64,000 bases of DNA from Lysobacterales bacterium. GTDB lineage: Bacteria; Pseudomonadota; Gammaproteobacteria; Xanthomonadales; SZUA-5. The stretch spans positions 1-64,000 of the forward strand of contig JABAQR010000030.1 of assembly GCA_019187485.1 (NCBI GenBank), written 5' to 3'. A program made the translations under genes and the position numbers. Below the pieces are notes generated by a model that was given only the letters and a program-made list of their open reading frames with translations, searched no databases and was not told the DNA's origin. Positions within the stretch are counted from its first letter, which is position 1, and every line of letters starts with the position of its first letter. Positions 56,557 through 64,000 of the stretch are shown here, in pieces.

Positions 56557-56589
56557 GCAGCGGGCCGGGAGCGCATCCCGGCCCGCTGC
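56557..56589 (+). terminator. 14-base hairpin after rpsA
   Basis: GCAGCGGGCCGGGA (56557-56570), a 5-base loop, then its perfect complement (56576-56589), 8 bases after the rpsA stop. It has no T-run; it is probably a Rho-independent-like terminator or an mRNA stabiliser between rpsA and ihfB. Confidence 0.75.
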
Positions 56590-56717
56590 CCACGATTCCG
56601 CGAGCAAGCGCGGGCAGCCGCGCCGGCGCCATCGTTCCGGGCGTCTATCCCATAGCAGATTCCCGTTATGCCTCAACGTGTTAGTCTCGATGTCCACTGG
56701 ATGCACGGGGGAGGATT

Positions 56718-57026
56718 GTGACCAAGTCGGAACTGATTCTGGGACTGTCCGAGCGACAGGCGCATCTCGCCCAGCCCGATGTGGAGCTCGCGGTCAAGTC
56801 GATCATCGATCAGATGGCGGATTCGTTGTCGGGAGGATCGCGTATCGAGGTGCGCGGTTTCGGAAGTTTCTCGTTGCATTTTCGGCCGCCACGCCTGGGG
56901 CGTAACCCGAAAACCGGCAGTGTGGTTGCGCTCTCCGGGAAGTACGTGCCGCATTTCAAGCCCGGCAAGGAGCTGCGCGAGCGCGTCAATGCCGCCGCTC
57001 GCGCCGGCAAACCGCTCAAGACCTGA
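56718..57026 (+). CDS. ihfB: Integration host factor subunit beta
   Basis: A 102-residue DNA-bending protein: [42 protein letters not shown] with the conserved Pro of the arm, and [15 protein letters not shown]. The GTG start at 56718 is preceded by GGGGGAGGA. It pairs with IHF-alpha (not here). It follows rpsA in the usual way. Confidence 0.96.
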   Translation: MTKSELILGLSERQAHLAQPDVELAVKSIIDQMADSLSGGSRIEVRGFGSFSLHFRPPRLGRNPKTGSVVALSGKYVPHFKPGKELRERVNAAARAGKPLKT

Positions 57027-57037
57027 TTCCTGCGGCG

Positions 57038-57271
57038 ATGAAGTTTGCGGCTCGCGTTCTGCTGCTGCTCGCGCTCGGCCTGGTGCTGATGTTCGCGGCT
57101 TTCAATTCCGACATCGTGACCATTGACGCGCTGTTCGGCGGCATGACGCTGCCGCTGGGCGTAGCCCTGGTTGGCTTCTTCGCGCTTGGCAGCCTGGCCG
57201 GTGCGCTTGGTCTCTATCTCGCGGTGGTGCTGCGCCTGAAGCGCGAGCTGAAACGCGCGCGCGGAGTCTGA
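57038..57271 (+). CDS. lapA: LapA family membrane protein (DUF1049)
   Basis: A 77-residue protein with two membrane helices (VLLLLALGLVLMFAAFNSD and LGVALVGFFALGSLAGALGLYLAVVL in part). It is the usual partner of lapB, which it precedes by 4 bases, and modulates LpxC stability and LPS supply. It is downstream of ihfB by 11 bases. Confidence 0.92.
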   Translation: MKFAARVLLLLALGLVLMFAAFNSDIVTIDALFGGMTLPLGVALVGFFALGSLAGALGLYLAVVLRLKRELKRARGV

Positions 57272-57275
57272 CCCG

Positions 57276-58445
57276 GTGGGTCACGAGGCGCTCTGGCTGC
57301 TGTTGCCCATCGCAGCCTGGTCTGGCTGGCTGGCTGGCCGCCGCGGCGGCGAGCGCCGCAGCGGCGAACGTTTCTCGCGACTGTCGCAGACCTACTTCAG
57401 CGGTCTCAACTACCTGCTGAACGAGCAGCCGGACAAGGCGCTCGAAGTGTTCCTCAAGATTGCCGAACTCGACAGCGAAACTTTCGAAACGCAACTGGCT
57501 CTCGGCAATCTGTTCCGACGCCGCGGCGAGACCGACCGTGCGATCCGCCTGCATCAGGACTTGTATTCGCGCCCCAAACTCTCTGCCGAGCAGCGCATGA
57601 TCGCACTGCTGGAACTGGGTGAAGACTACATGCGCGCCGGGCTGCTTGATCGCGCCGAGGCGCTCTATACCGACCTGCTGGTGATCGATCGGCATGCCTC
57701 GGCCGCGCTGCGCCATCTGATCTCCATCTACCAGCAGGAACGCGACTGGAACCGTGCGATCGAGATGGCCGAACGTCTGCGCACCGCTTCGGGCGATACC
57801 ACCGGTTCGCTGATCGCGCAGTTTCACTGCGAACTCGCCGAGCAGGCGCGCGCGCGCGGCGATACCGACGAGGCGCGCCGACTGGCCCAACAAGCGCTTG
57901 CCGCCGATCCGCGCTGCGTGCGCGCGCATCTGCTGCTCGGTCGTCTTGCGTGCGCTGCCGGCAGCCACGAGCCGGCGATCCGGCACTTCGAGAAAGCCGC
58001 CGAGATCGATCCGGATTTCCTCTCCGAGATCCTCTCTGATCTGCTGCCGAGCTATGAAGCCCTCGTCCGGCCGGAACGCGCGCGCGCCTTCCTGGACCTG
58101 ATGATGCAGCGTGATCGCGGAGTCGCTGCGCTGCTGGCGCGCAGCGCGATGGTCGAAGGCGAGCAGGGCCGCAGCGAAGCGGTAGGTTTCCTGGCCGAGC
58201 ACTTGCATCAGCGCCCCTCGGTGCGTGGGGTTCTCAAAGTGGTCGACCTCTCCTTTCCGGACGAATCCGGCGAGCGCGCCGAGGCGATCGTCCTGATCCG
58301 GGAATTGCTGCACCGGTTGCTCGAACGCAAGCCCGGCTACCGCTGCAACCGCTGCGGCTTTTCGCCGCGCGCGCTGCACTGGCAATGCCCGAGCTGCAAG
58401 AGCTGGGGCAGCATCAAACCGGTGCATGGGGTGGCGGGGGAGTGA
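57276..58445 (+). CDS. lapB: Lipopolysaccharide assembly protein LapB (YciM)
   Basis: A 389-residue protein: N-terminal membrane anchor (ALWLLLPIAAWSGWLAG), TPR repeats (YFSGLNYLLNEQPDKALEVFLKI, LALGNLFRRRGETDRAIRLHQDL, and further units) and a C-terminal rubredoxin-like metal site (YRCNRCGF with WQCPSCKSWG). It regulates LpxC degradation by FtsH in LPS synthesis. GTG start at 57276. Confidence 0.95.
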   Translation: MGHEALWLLLPIAAWSGWLAGRRGGERRSGERFSRLSQTYFSGLNYLLNEQPDKALEVFLKIAELDSETFETQLALGNLFRRRGETDRAIRLHQDLYSRPKLSAEQRMIALLELGEDYMRAGLLDRAEALYTDLLVIDRHASAALRHLISIYQQERDWNRAIEMAERLRTASGDTTGSLIAQFHCELAEQARARGDTDEARRLAQQALAADPRCVRAHLLLGRLACAAGSHEPAIRHFEKAAEIDPDFLSEILSDLLPSYEALVRPERARAFLDLMMQRDRGVAALLARSAMVEGEQGRSEAVGFLAEHLHQRPSVRGVLKVVDLSFPDESGERAEAIVLIRELLHRLLERKPGYRCNRCGFSPRALHWQCPSCKSWGSIKPVHGVAGE

Positions 58446-58494
58446 GTTGCGACTCGTTTCGTGCAGCTCGCTCCGTTCTCGCCTGAAGAGCGTT

Positions 58495-58656
58495 TGACGC
58501 AAAGGATGCAAAGGTGAAACGTGCGAATGATGTAAAGGAAGGCATCTCGAGCGAGATCGGCACTGCGCGATCCGAGCGTCCGCTCGACCGCGCGTGTTAT
58601 CGAATCGCCTTGCTTTCCTTTGTGTTCTCCGCTTTACCTTGCGAGCTTTGCGTTCA
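58495..58656. repeat. Decayed GGACGCAAA-type inverted repeat (element J)
   Basis: Left: TGACGCAAAGGATGCAAAGG from 58495; right: fragments such as TTGCTTTCCTTTG and GAGCTTTGCGTTC (58610-58656). The arms are degenerate and the loop is long (about 100 bases). It lies between lapB and the glycosyltransferase gene. Confidence 0.5.
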
Positions 58657-58671
58657 GAACATGGCATTCCG

Positions 58672-59697
58672 ATGAGCGCGATCCTGTTCGGTATCGTCGC
58701 AGCCATCGTTTCCTGGCTGCTGACGCAACTGGCGATCGCCTACGCGCGCGGCGCGCGCATGCAGGATGCGCCGGCTGCGCGACGGATGCACGCGCAGCCG
58801 ACGGTGCGCGGAGCCGGCATCGGTTTCGTCGCAGTGATCGTCGCGGCCTGGGCTGGCCTGGGCTGGAGCATGGGTTGGGAGCATCCGCTCGGACGCTGGG
58901 CGCAGTGCGCGTCGCTGGCCTTGCTGCTGGTCGCGGTGGTGAGCTGGATCGATGATCGCCACGTCTTGCCGGCACTGCCGCGCCTGGCGGCGCACTTTCT
59001 CGCCGGCGGCCTGCTGCTGATCGGGGTCGCGCCCACGCTGTTCGAGCTCCCGTTGTCCGCGCTCGCGGCCGCGGCTGCGCTGCTGGCGATCGCCAGCACA
59101 ATCAACTTCTGGAATTTCGTCGACGGCATCGACGGTCTGGCTGCAAGCCAGGCGCTGGTCCTGAGCGCGATCCTGGCTGTGTTCGCCGTGCTCGCAGGCG
59201 ACACGCCCGCCGCATGGTTCGCCGCGATCACGGCCGGCGCGGTGCTGGGCTTCCTGCCCAGCAACTTCCCGCGTGCGCGCGCCTTCATGGGCGATGTCGG
59301 CAGCGCCAGTCTGGGCTGCATGGTCGCCGCGCTCGCGCTGCAACCGCGCGAAGCGCAGTGGCCGGCCTTGTGGCCGGCGCTCCTGCTGGCCGCACCGGTG
59401 TTGCTGGATGCCGGCCTGACACTCGCCTGGCGCATGCTCCGGCGCCGTCGGCGCTGGTGGTACACTGCGCATCGCGAGCATCTGTATCAATGGCTTGCGC
59501 GCAGCGGCTGGGGCCACACGCGCACCACGCTGGTCTGGCTGGCCTGCACTGCGGGCATCGCCGTCGTCGTCCTCCTGATCGGTCCCGAACGCCCGCAGAC
59601 TATGCTGACCGCCGTCATCGTCGTGTACCTGGTCGGCGCGCTTGGTTGGCGCCTGGCGCGCGACCGCACCCTCGCCGGCGCACGGAGACGCGCATGA
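58672..59697 (+). CDS. WecA/WbpL-like glycosyl-1-phosphate transferase (GT4/MraY family)
   Basis: A 341-residue multipass membrane enzyme that transfers a sugar phosphate to undecaprenyl phosphate, starting O-antigen or other surface polysaccharide repeat units. Family motifs: SWIDDRHVLPALPRL, NFWNFVDGIDGLAASQ, FMGDVGSASLG, and AHREHLYQWL. The resemblance to WbpL is supported by the WbpM homologue next to it (overlap ATGA). The ATG at 58672 is chosen after the low-complexity gap. Confidence 0.9.
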   Translation: MSAILFGIVAAIVSWLLTQLAIAYARGARMQDAPAARRMHAQPTVRGAGIGFVAVIVAAWAGLGWSMGWEHPLGRWAQCASLALLLVAVVSWIDDRHVLPALPRLAAHFLAGGLLLIGVAPTLFELPLSALAAAAALLAIASTINFWNFVDGIDGLAASQALVLSAILAVFAVLAGDTPAAWFAAITAGAVLGFLPSNFPRARAFMGDVGSASLGCMVAALALQPREAQWPALWPALLLAAPVLLDAGLTLAWRMLRRRRRWWYTAHREHLYQWLARSGWGHTRTTLVWLACTAGIAVVVLLIGPERPQTMLTAVIVVYLVGALGWRLARDRTLAGARRRA

Positions 59698-61583
59698 GCC
59701 GCGCCTTGCGCGCCTTCGTCGCACTGATCCACCCGCGCGCGGCGGTCGTGGGCCATGACCTCACGATGATCCTGATCGCCTGGTACCTGGCCAAGTCGAT
59801 CCGACTCTCTTTCGAAATCGACCCTTCGATCAGCGTGCTGACACCGGCCGAAGTGCTGTGCGTGCTCGCCATCCAGGGCAGCATTTTCTGGTCGACCGGT
59901 CTCTACAAGGGCCTGTGGCGCTTCGCCAGCCTGCCGGACCTGTGGAACATCGTGCGCGGCTCGCTACTGGGCGCGCTGACCATCGGGCTCGCGCTGTTCC
60001 TTTACGATCGCCTTGCGAACGTGCCGCGCAGCGTGTTGATCCTGTACCCACTGCTGATGACCGTGCTGCTGGGTCTGCCGCGGCTGGCTTATCGCTTCTG
60101 GAAGGACAGTCGGCTGGACTTCTACGAGCGTTCCTCACGCAAGCGGGTGCTCGTGCTGGGCGCGGAGCGCGCCGGCGAAATGCTGGTACGCGACCTGCGC
60201 GCGGAAGGGCAATACCTGCCGGTTGGCTTTCTCGACGACAACCGACTGCTGCGCGGCGCGCGCGTGCATGGCATCCCGGTGCTCGGGCGCATCGAAGAAC
60301 TGCGCGAACTGGCGCGCGAAGTCGCGGCCGACATGCTGCTGATCGCGATGCCGAGCGCGAGCACGGCGGAAATGCGACGCGTCGTGGAAATGTGCGAGGA
60401 GACCGGACTGCCCTTCCGCACGGTGCCGCGCTTGCAGGATGTGGTCGCCGGGCGCTCGGCGTTCAACGAACTCAAGGAAGTCGCGATCGAGGATCTGCTC
60501 GGTCGTGAGCCGGTACAGCTCGACTGGACCGCGATCCGCCAGGCGCTGTCCGGCAAGCGTGTGCTCGTGACCGGCGGCGGCGGCTCGATCGGTGCCGAGC
60601 TGTGTCGCCAGGTCGCGCGCCTCGGGGCGTCGGCGCTCGGCATTCTGGAGCAGTCCGAATACAACCTGTACCAGATCGAACGCCAGCTCCGGCGCGAGTT
60701 CCCGGACCTCGAGCTGGAGGCCGCACTCGGGGATGTGTGCGATCCCGCCACCTGCCGTCACGTCATGGAGACGCTGCGTCCGCAGGTGGTGTTCCACGCG
60801 GCTGCCTACAAGCATGTGCCGCTGTTGCAACAGCAGTTGCGCGAAGGCTTTCGCAACAACGTGCTCGGCACGCGTTCGATCGCGTTGGCAGCGGATGAGG
60901 CCGGGGTCGAGACCTTCGTGCTGATCTCCTCGGACAAGGCGGTCAACCCGGCGAATGTGATGGGCGCGACCAAGCGCATCGCCGAGATCTTCTGCCAGAA
61001 CCTGGCAAGGCGATCGCGCACACGCTTCCTGACGGTGCGCTTCGGCAATGTGCTGGATTCGGCCGGCAGCGTGGTGCCACTGTTCCGTGAGCAGATCCGC
61101 CAGGGCGGCCCGGTGACCGTGACGCATCCGGAAATCAGCCGCTACTTCATGACCATTCCGGAAGCCTGCCAGTTGATCCTGCAAGCGGCGACGCTGGGGC
61201 AGGGCGGCGAGATCTTCGCACTCGACATGGGCGAGCCGATCCAGATCCGCTACCTCGCCGAGCAGATGATCCGGCTCGCCGGCAAGCTGCCGGGGCAGGA
61301 CATCCAGATCGTCTACACCGGCCTGCGCGAGGGCGAAAAGCTGTTCGAGGAACTGTTCCACGAGCACGAGAGCTATCAGCAGACGCGCCACCAGAAGATC
61401 TTCCTCGCTCAGCACCGCTCGGTGAATCTGGATGAGCTCAGTCAGGCCTTGCATCAGGGCGAGGCCGCGGTGAAGCGTTACTCCACCGAGGAATTGCGCG
61501 AGATCCTGAGCCGATTCGTCCCGGAGTTTTCCGGACGACCAGCGAACGGAGACGAGAATGTTGTGCCGCTGAAGCGGGCGTAG
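59694..61583 (+). CDS. WbpM/PglF-like UDP-sugar 4,6-dehydratase, membrane-bound
   Basis: A 629-residue protein with four N-terminal membrane helices (about 1-130), a Rossmann-like linker (KRVLVLGAERAGEMLVRDL), and a C-terminal short-chain dehydrogenase domain with GGGGSIGAELCRQ, AAAYKHVPLLQQQ and SSDKAVNPANVMGATKR (SDK in place of YxxxK). It converts UDP-GlcNAc to a 4-keto-6-deoxy sugar, feeding QuiNAc/FucNAc synthesis. It overlaps the preceding transferase gene (ATGA). Confidence 0.94.
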   Translation: MSRALRAFVALIHPRAAVVGHDLTMILIAWYLAKSIRLSFEIDPSISVLTPAEVLCVLAIQGSIFWSTGLYKGLWRFASLPDLWNIVRGSLLGALTIGLALFLYDRLANVPRSVLILYPLLMTVLLGLPRLAYRFWKDSRLDFYERSSRKRVLVLGAERAGEMLVRDLRAEGQYLPVGFLDDNRLLRGARVHGIPVLGRIEELRELAREVAADMLLIAMPSASTAEMRRVVEMCEETGLPFRTVPRLQDVVAGRSAFNELKEVAIEDLLGREPVQLDWTAIRQALSGKRVLVTGGGGSIGAELCRQVARLGASALGILEQSEYNLYQIERQLRREFPDLELEAALGDVCDPATCRHVMETLRPQVVFHAAAYKHVPLLQQQLREGFRNNVLGTRSIALAADEAGVETFVLISSDKAVNPANVMGATKRIAEIFCQNLARRSRTRFLTVRFGNVLDSAGSVVPLFREQIRQGGPVTVTHPEISRYFMTIPEACQLILQAATLGQGGEIFALDMGEPIQIRYLAEQMIRLAGKLPGQDIQIVYTGLREGEKLFEELFHEHESYQQTRHQKIFLAQHRSVNLDELSQALHQGEAAVKRYSTEELREILSRFVPEFSGRPANGDENVVPLKRA

Positions 61584-61593
61584 CTGCAGGAAC

Positions 61594-61695
61594 AGGGGAA
61601 AGGCTCGCGTGTCGGAGCGCGGTCCCCAGGATTGCGATAAACCGTCCTTTCCCTCGCTCCGCTTTTGCCGGCTCCTCGCCCTTCCACCTTTCCCC
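61594..61695. repeat. Weak inverted repeat before galU (element K)
   Basis: GGGGAAAGG at 61595-61603 is complementary to CCTTTCCCC at 61687-61695; the region between is rich in C and T in its second half. This is the weakest member and could be chance in such a sequence. Confidence 0.3.
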
Positions 61696-61768
61696 GCTTC
61701 GCCAAACCCCGTGTCCGGTGCCCCGTGCCCCGCTATCCTCTCCCGGGTCTCCGTTTCGACGCCTGCCC

Positions 61769-62656
61769 ATGATTGCTCGCCTGCGCACCGTCGTCTTCCC
61801 CGTCGCCGGCCTTGGCACGCGCTTCCTGCCGGCCACCAAGGTGGTGCCCAAGGAAATGCTGCCATTGATGGACCGACCGCTGATCCAGTGGGCAGCCGAC
61901 GAAGCGGTGGCGGCCGGAGCGGATACGCTGGTGTTCGTCGTCAATCGCCACAAGCGCGCGATCAACGACCATTTCGACCTCGCCTTCGAACTGGAACAAC
62001 GCCTGGAGGCCGGCAACAAGACCGAGTTGCTGAAGGTGGTGCGCGAGATCCTGCCGCAGCAGGTGCGGCCGGTGTTCGTGCTGCAGAGCGAGGCGCGCGG
62101 CCTCGGCCATGCGGTGTTGTGCGCACGACCGGCGGTCGCCGAAGGCTCCTTCGGGGTGATTCTGCCGGACGACTTCATCGTCAACCGTGAGGGGCCCGGC
62201 GCCCTCGCGCAGATGGCGCAAGTGCAGGCCGAAATGGGCGGCAGCGTAGTCGCGGTCGAGCCGGTCGAATGGAAGGACACCGGCAAGTACGGCATCGTCG
62301 CCGGTGCCGAGGTCGGCGCCAGAGTTTCGCGCATCGACAGCATCGTCGAGAAACCGCGTCCCGACGTCGCACCGTCAAATCTCGCGGTGGTCGGACGCTA
62401 CGTTCTGGATACGCGCATTTTCGATCTGCTGGAACGCACCAAGCCCGGCGCCGGCGGCGAAATCCAGTTGACCGACGGCATCGCCGCGTTGCTGGCCGAA
62501 CAGCCGGTGCACGCCTACCGTTTCGATGGCGTGCGCTACGACTGCGGCACCAAGTTCGGTTATGTGCACGCGACGCTGCAACTGGCGCTGGACGATCCGG
62601 AGATCGGCGCTCAGGTGCGACGCCTGATGCAGGAACACAGACTCGCCGACACATGA
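61769..62656 (+). CDS. galU: UTP-glucose-1-phosphate uridylyltransferase
   Basis: A 295-residue UDP-glucose pyrophosphorylase: PVAGLGTRFLPATKVVPKEM, LPLMDRPLIQWAADEAV, EARGLGHAVLCARPAV, LPDDFIV, and EKPRPDVAPSNLAVVGRYVL. It makes UDP-glucose for polysaccharide and LPS. The ATG at 61769 (MIARLRTVVFP) is the family start. Overlaps the following gene (ATGA at 62653). Confidence 0.96.
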   Translation: MIARLRTVVFPVAGLGTRFLPATKVVPKEMLPLMDRPLIQWAADEAVAAGADTLVFVVNRHKRAINDHFDLAFELEQRLEAGNKTELLKVVREILPQQVRPVFVLQSEARGLGHAVLCARPAVAEGSFGVILPDDFIVNREGPGALAQMAQVQAEMGGSVVAVEPVEWKDTGKYGIVAGAEVGARVSRIDSIVEKPRPDVAPSNLAVVGRYVLDTRIFDLLERTKPGAGGEIQLTDGIAALLAEQPVHAYRFDGVRYDCGTKFGYVHATLQLALDDPEIGAQVRRLMQEHRLADT

Positions 62657-64000
62657 ATCGTGCCGCCTCACGCGGTCGCGGCCGCTGCTTGCTGTGGCTG
62701 CTGATCGCAGTTCTCGCCACGATTCCACGCCTGCATGCGGTCTTGCAGATGCCGGCCTTCGGCGATGAGATCTATTGGCTGGAGGATGGTCTTGAGGCGC
62801 TCCAGCGCTGGCAATCCCGTGGCAGTGCCGAGGATATCTGGGGCCCGCGGGTTCTGCGGCATCCAGGAACGCCGACCGCGTTGGCGGGCGGCCTGGCCGC
62901 GGCAACCCGCGATGCCAATCTGGATCGTGTGGCGGAGAACGAACGCATCCTGCTGACCGCAAGGCTGTCGGTGGTCTGGCTCGGCGTCCTCGGCTGCGTC
63001 GTGGTTGCGATGCTGGGAGCCCGGCTGTACGGCATCCGTGCCGGTGCGCTCGCCGGAATCATCCTGGCGCTTTCCCCGCATCACATCGCGAACAGCGCCT
63101 GGCTCCAGTGCGACGCGTCGTTGGCGACTTTCAGCATCGCTTCGGTGCTCGCACTGGCCGTGCATTTGCGCAACGGGAAACTGCGGTGGCTGCTCGCCTC
63201 TGCCGGGCTGGCTGGTCTGGCCATCAACTGCAAATGGACCGGGCTGCTCACGATCCCCCTCACCTTCGGCGCGATGGTCTTCCTGCGTTTGCGGGCGAGT
63301 GAATCCTGGCCGCGCGCCGTGGTCGACGGTGTGCGTCCATCGTTGTACTGGCTCGGCGTTGCGGTGTCGGTCCTGTACCTGACGTGGCCGCGGATGTGGT
63401 TCGATCCCTCCGAACTGTTCAAGACGATCCTCTGGGCCAAGGACGTCGGGGCATCACATCTGACCTTCTTCCAGGGCGAGATCACCGAATCGCCCGCGTG
63501 GTACTACTACTTCGTGGCGGTTCCGTTCAGCCTCAGCGAACTGGAGAGTCTGCTCCTGGCGGGAGCCGTGGCGGGGGCGGTGATCGCGGCCTTTCGGGGA
63601 CGATTGCGCATGAATCAGACGAGTTGCCTGCTGCTCGTCTGGATCTTCTTGTTCCTGCTGGCGATGACCTTGAGCGGCAAGAAACTCGGCGCGCGCTACG
63701 TGCTTCCGATCTGGCCGGCACTCGCTCTGCTGCTCGCGGCCTCAGTGCGAGCGGCCTATCGACGTCTGCGCCACCTCGCTCACATGCGCGCCTGCACGGC
63801 GACGGCGGCGCTTGCGGCAGGTTTGGCAGCCTGCGCCACTTTGGCGGCGACCGGCGGAAACTACCCGATACACGCCAACCGACTGCTTGGCGGTCTGCCG
63901 GCGATGGATCGATCGATCCTGATCGTGGGTGTTGCGGATCGCGAGGTCGCACGTTTTCTGGACACCCTGCCGGCGTCGGCAACCGTCCAGATCGCCGGCA
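62653..64000 (+). CDS. GT-C glycosyltransferase (GT39/ArnT/PMT-like), 3' end missing
   Basis: The frame is open from ATG 62653 to the window end, about 449 residues without a stop. It has many membrane helices (LLWLLIAVLATIPRL, RLSVVWLGVLGCVVVAMLGA, LYWLGVAVSVLYLTWP, LLLVWIFLFLLAMTLS, LPIWPALALLLAASVRAA) and the acidic DE motif of the first external loop (FGDEIYWLEDG), as in dolichol/undecaprenyl-phosphate-mannose and ArnT-type transferases. It probably modifies LPS or protein. It is coupled to galU by ATGA. The C-terminus is not visible. Confidence 0.82.
   Translation, partial: MNRAASRGRGRCLLWLLIAVLATIPRLHAVLQMPAFGDEIYWLEDGLEALQRWQSRGSAEDIWGPRVLRHPGTPTALAGGLAAATRDANLDRVAENERILLTARLSVVWLGVLGCVVVAMLGARLYGIRAGALAGIILALSPHHIANSAWLQCDASLATFSIASVLALAVHLRNGKLRWLLASAGLAGLAINCKWTGLLTIPLTFGAMVFLRLRASESWPRAVVDGVRPSLYWLGVAVSVLYLTWPRMWFDPSELFKTILWAKDVGASHLTFFQGEITESPAWYYYFVAVPFSLSELESLLLAGAVAGAVIAAFRGRLRMNQTSCLLLVWIFLFLLAMTLSGKKLGARYVLPIWPALALLLAASVRAAYRRLRHLAHMRACTATAALAAGLAACATLAATGGNYPIHANRLLGGLPAMDRSILIVGVADREVARFLDTLPASATVQIAG

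Overview
The window is GC-rich and gene-dense, from a gammaproteobacterium that looks like a member of the Lysobacterales (Xanthomonadales). The evidence is a xanthomonad-type Fur lacking most zinc cysteines next to divergent bamE, a 41-residue L36 of the zinc-independent type, the order hrcA-grpE-dnaK-dnaJ-dapB, a class II-like AroA, and two exported proteins ending in the F-x-x-G-F-E tail that I associate with this order. The genus is not resolved. No transposase, integrase, CRISPR array, tRNA or rRNA was seen.

Layout. 0-3 kb holds the 3' part of nlpD, smpB/ratA/rnfH and bamE/fur. 3-8 kb holds an ECF sigma factor coupled to a receptor-like Ser/Thr kinase, then an exported protein. 8-16 kb has recN, the heat-shock cluster hrcA-grpE-dnaK-dnaJ, and dapB. 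16-25 kb has a GNAT enzyme, a methionine aminotransferase/omega-amidase pair, a DUF349 protein, a TraB-family protein, agmatine-to-putrescine genes (aguA, aguB) and rpmJ. 25-34 kb has a secreted subtilase, an octaheme cytochrome overlapping recJ, prfB with its programmed frameshift, and lysS. 34-43 kb has a PilZ protein, the cbb3 oxidase operon ccoNOQP with an extra small membrane gene and ccoG behind an FNR/Anr-type promoter, a PQQ sugar dehydrogenase and a DUF2189 protein. 43-47 kb has ribosomal THX, divergent hutI/hutF and a glycine-zipper protein. 47-58 kb is the serine/aromatic block serC-serA-pheA-[hicB-hicA]-hisC-aroA-cmk-rpsA-ihfB-lapA-lapB. 58-64 kb is a surface polysaccharide block: a WecA-like transferase, a WbpM-like dehydratase, galU and a GT-C glycosyltransferase cut by the window end.

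The most unusual feature is a set of intergenic inverted repeats whose arms are short tandem repeats. Arm sequences fall into several unrelated families (a nonamer GGACGCAAA, a heptamer GTGAGTR, a GCGGAGA type, an A/G type, a GGTGTT type), but the architecture is constant: a purine- or G-rich arm on the left, its reverse complement on the right, and a loop of about 20 to 125 bases. They lie in most sizeable gaps between plus-strand genes, including inside operons (dnaK/dnaJ, serC/serA, serA/pheA, aroA/cmk). At dnaJ and pheA the right arm reaches within 3 to 8 bases of the start codon, where a Shine-Dalgarno would be expected. One decayed copy appears to lie in frame inside ccoG. This is the best candidate here for an undescribed system.
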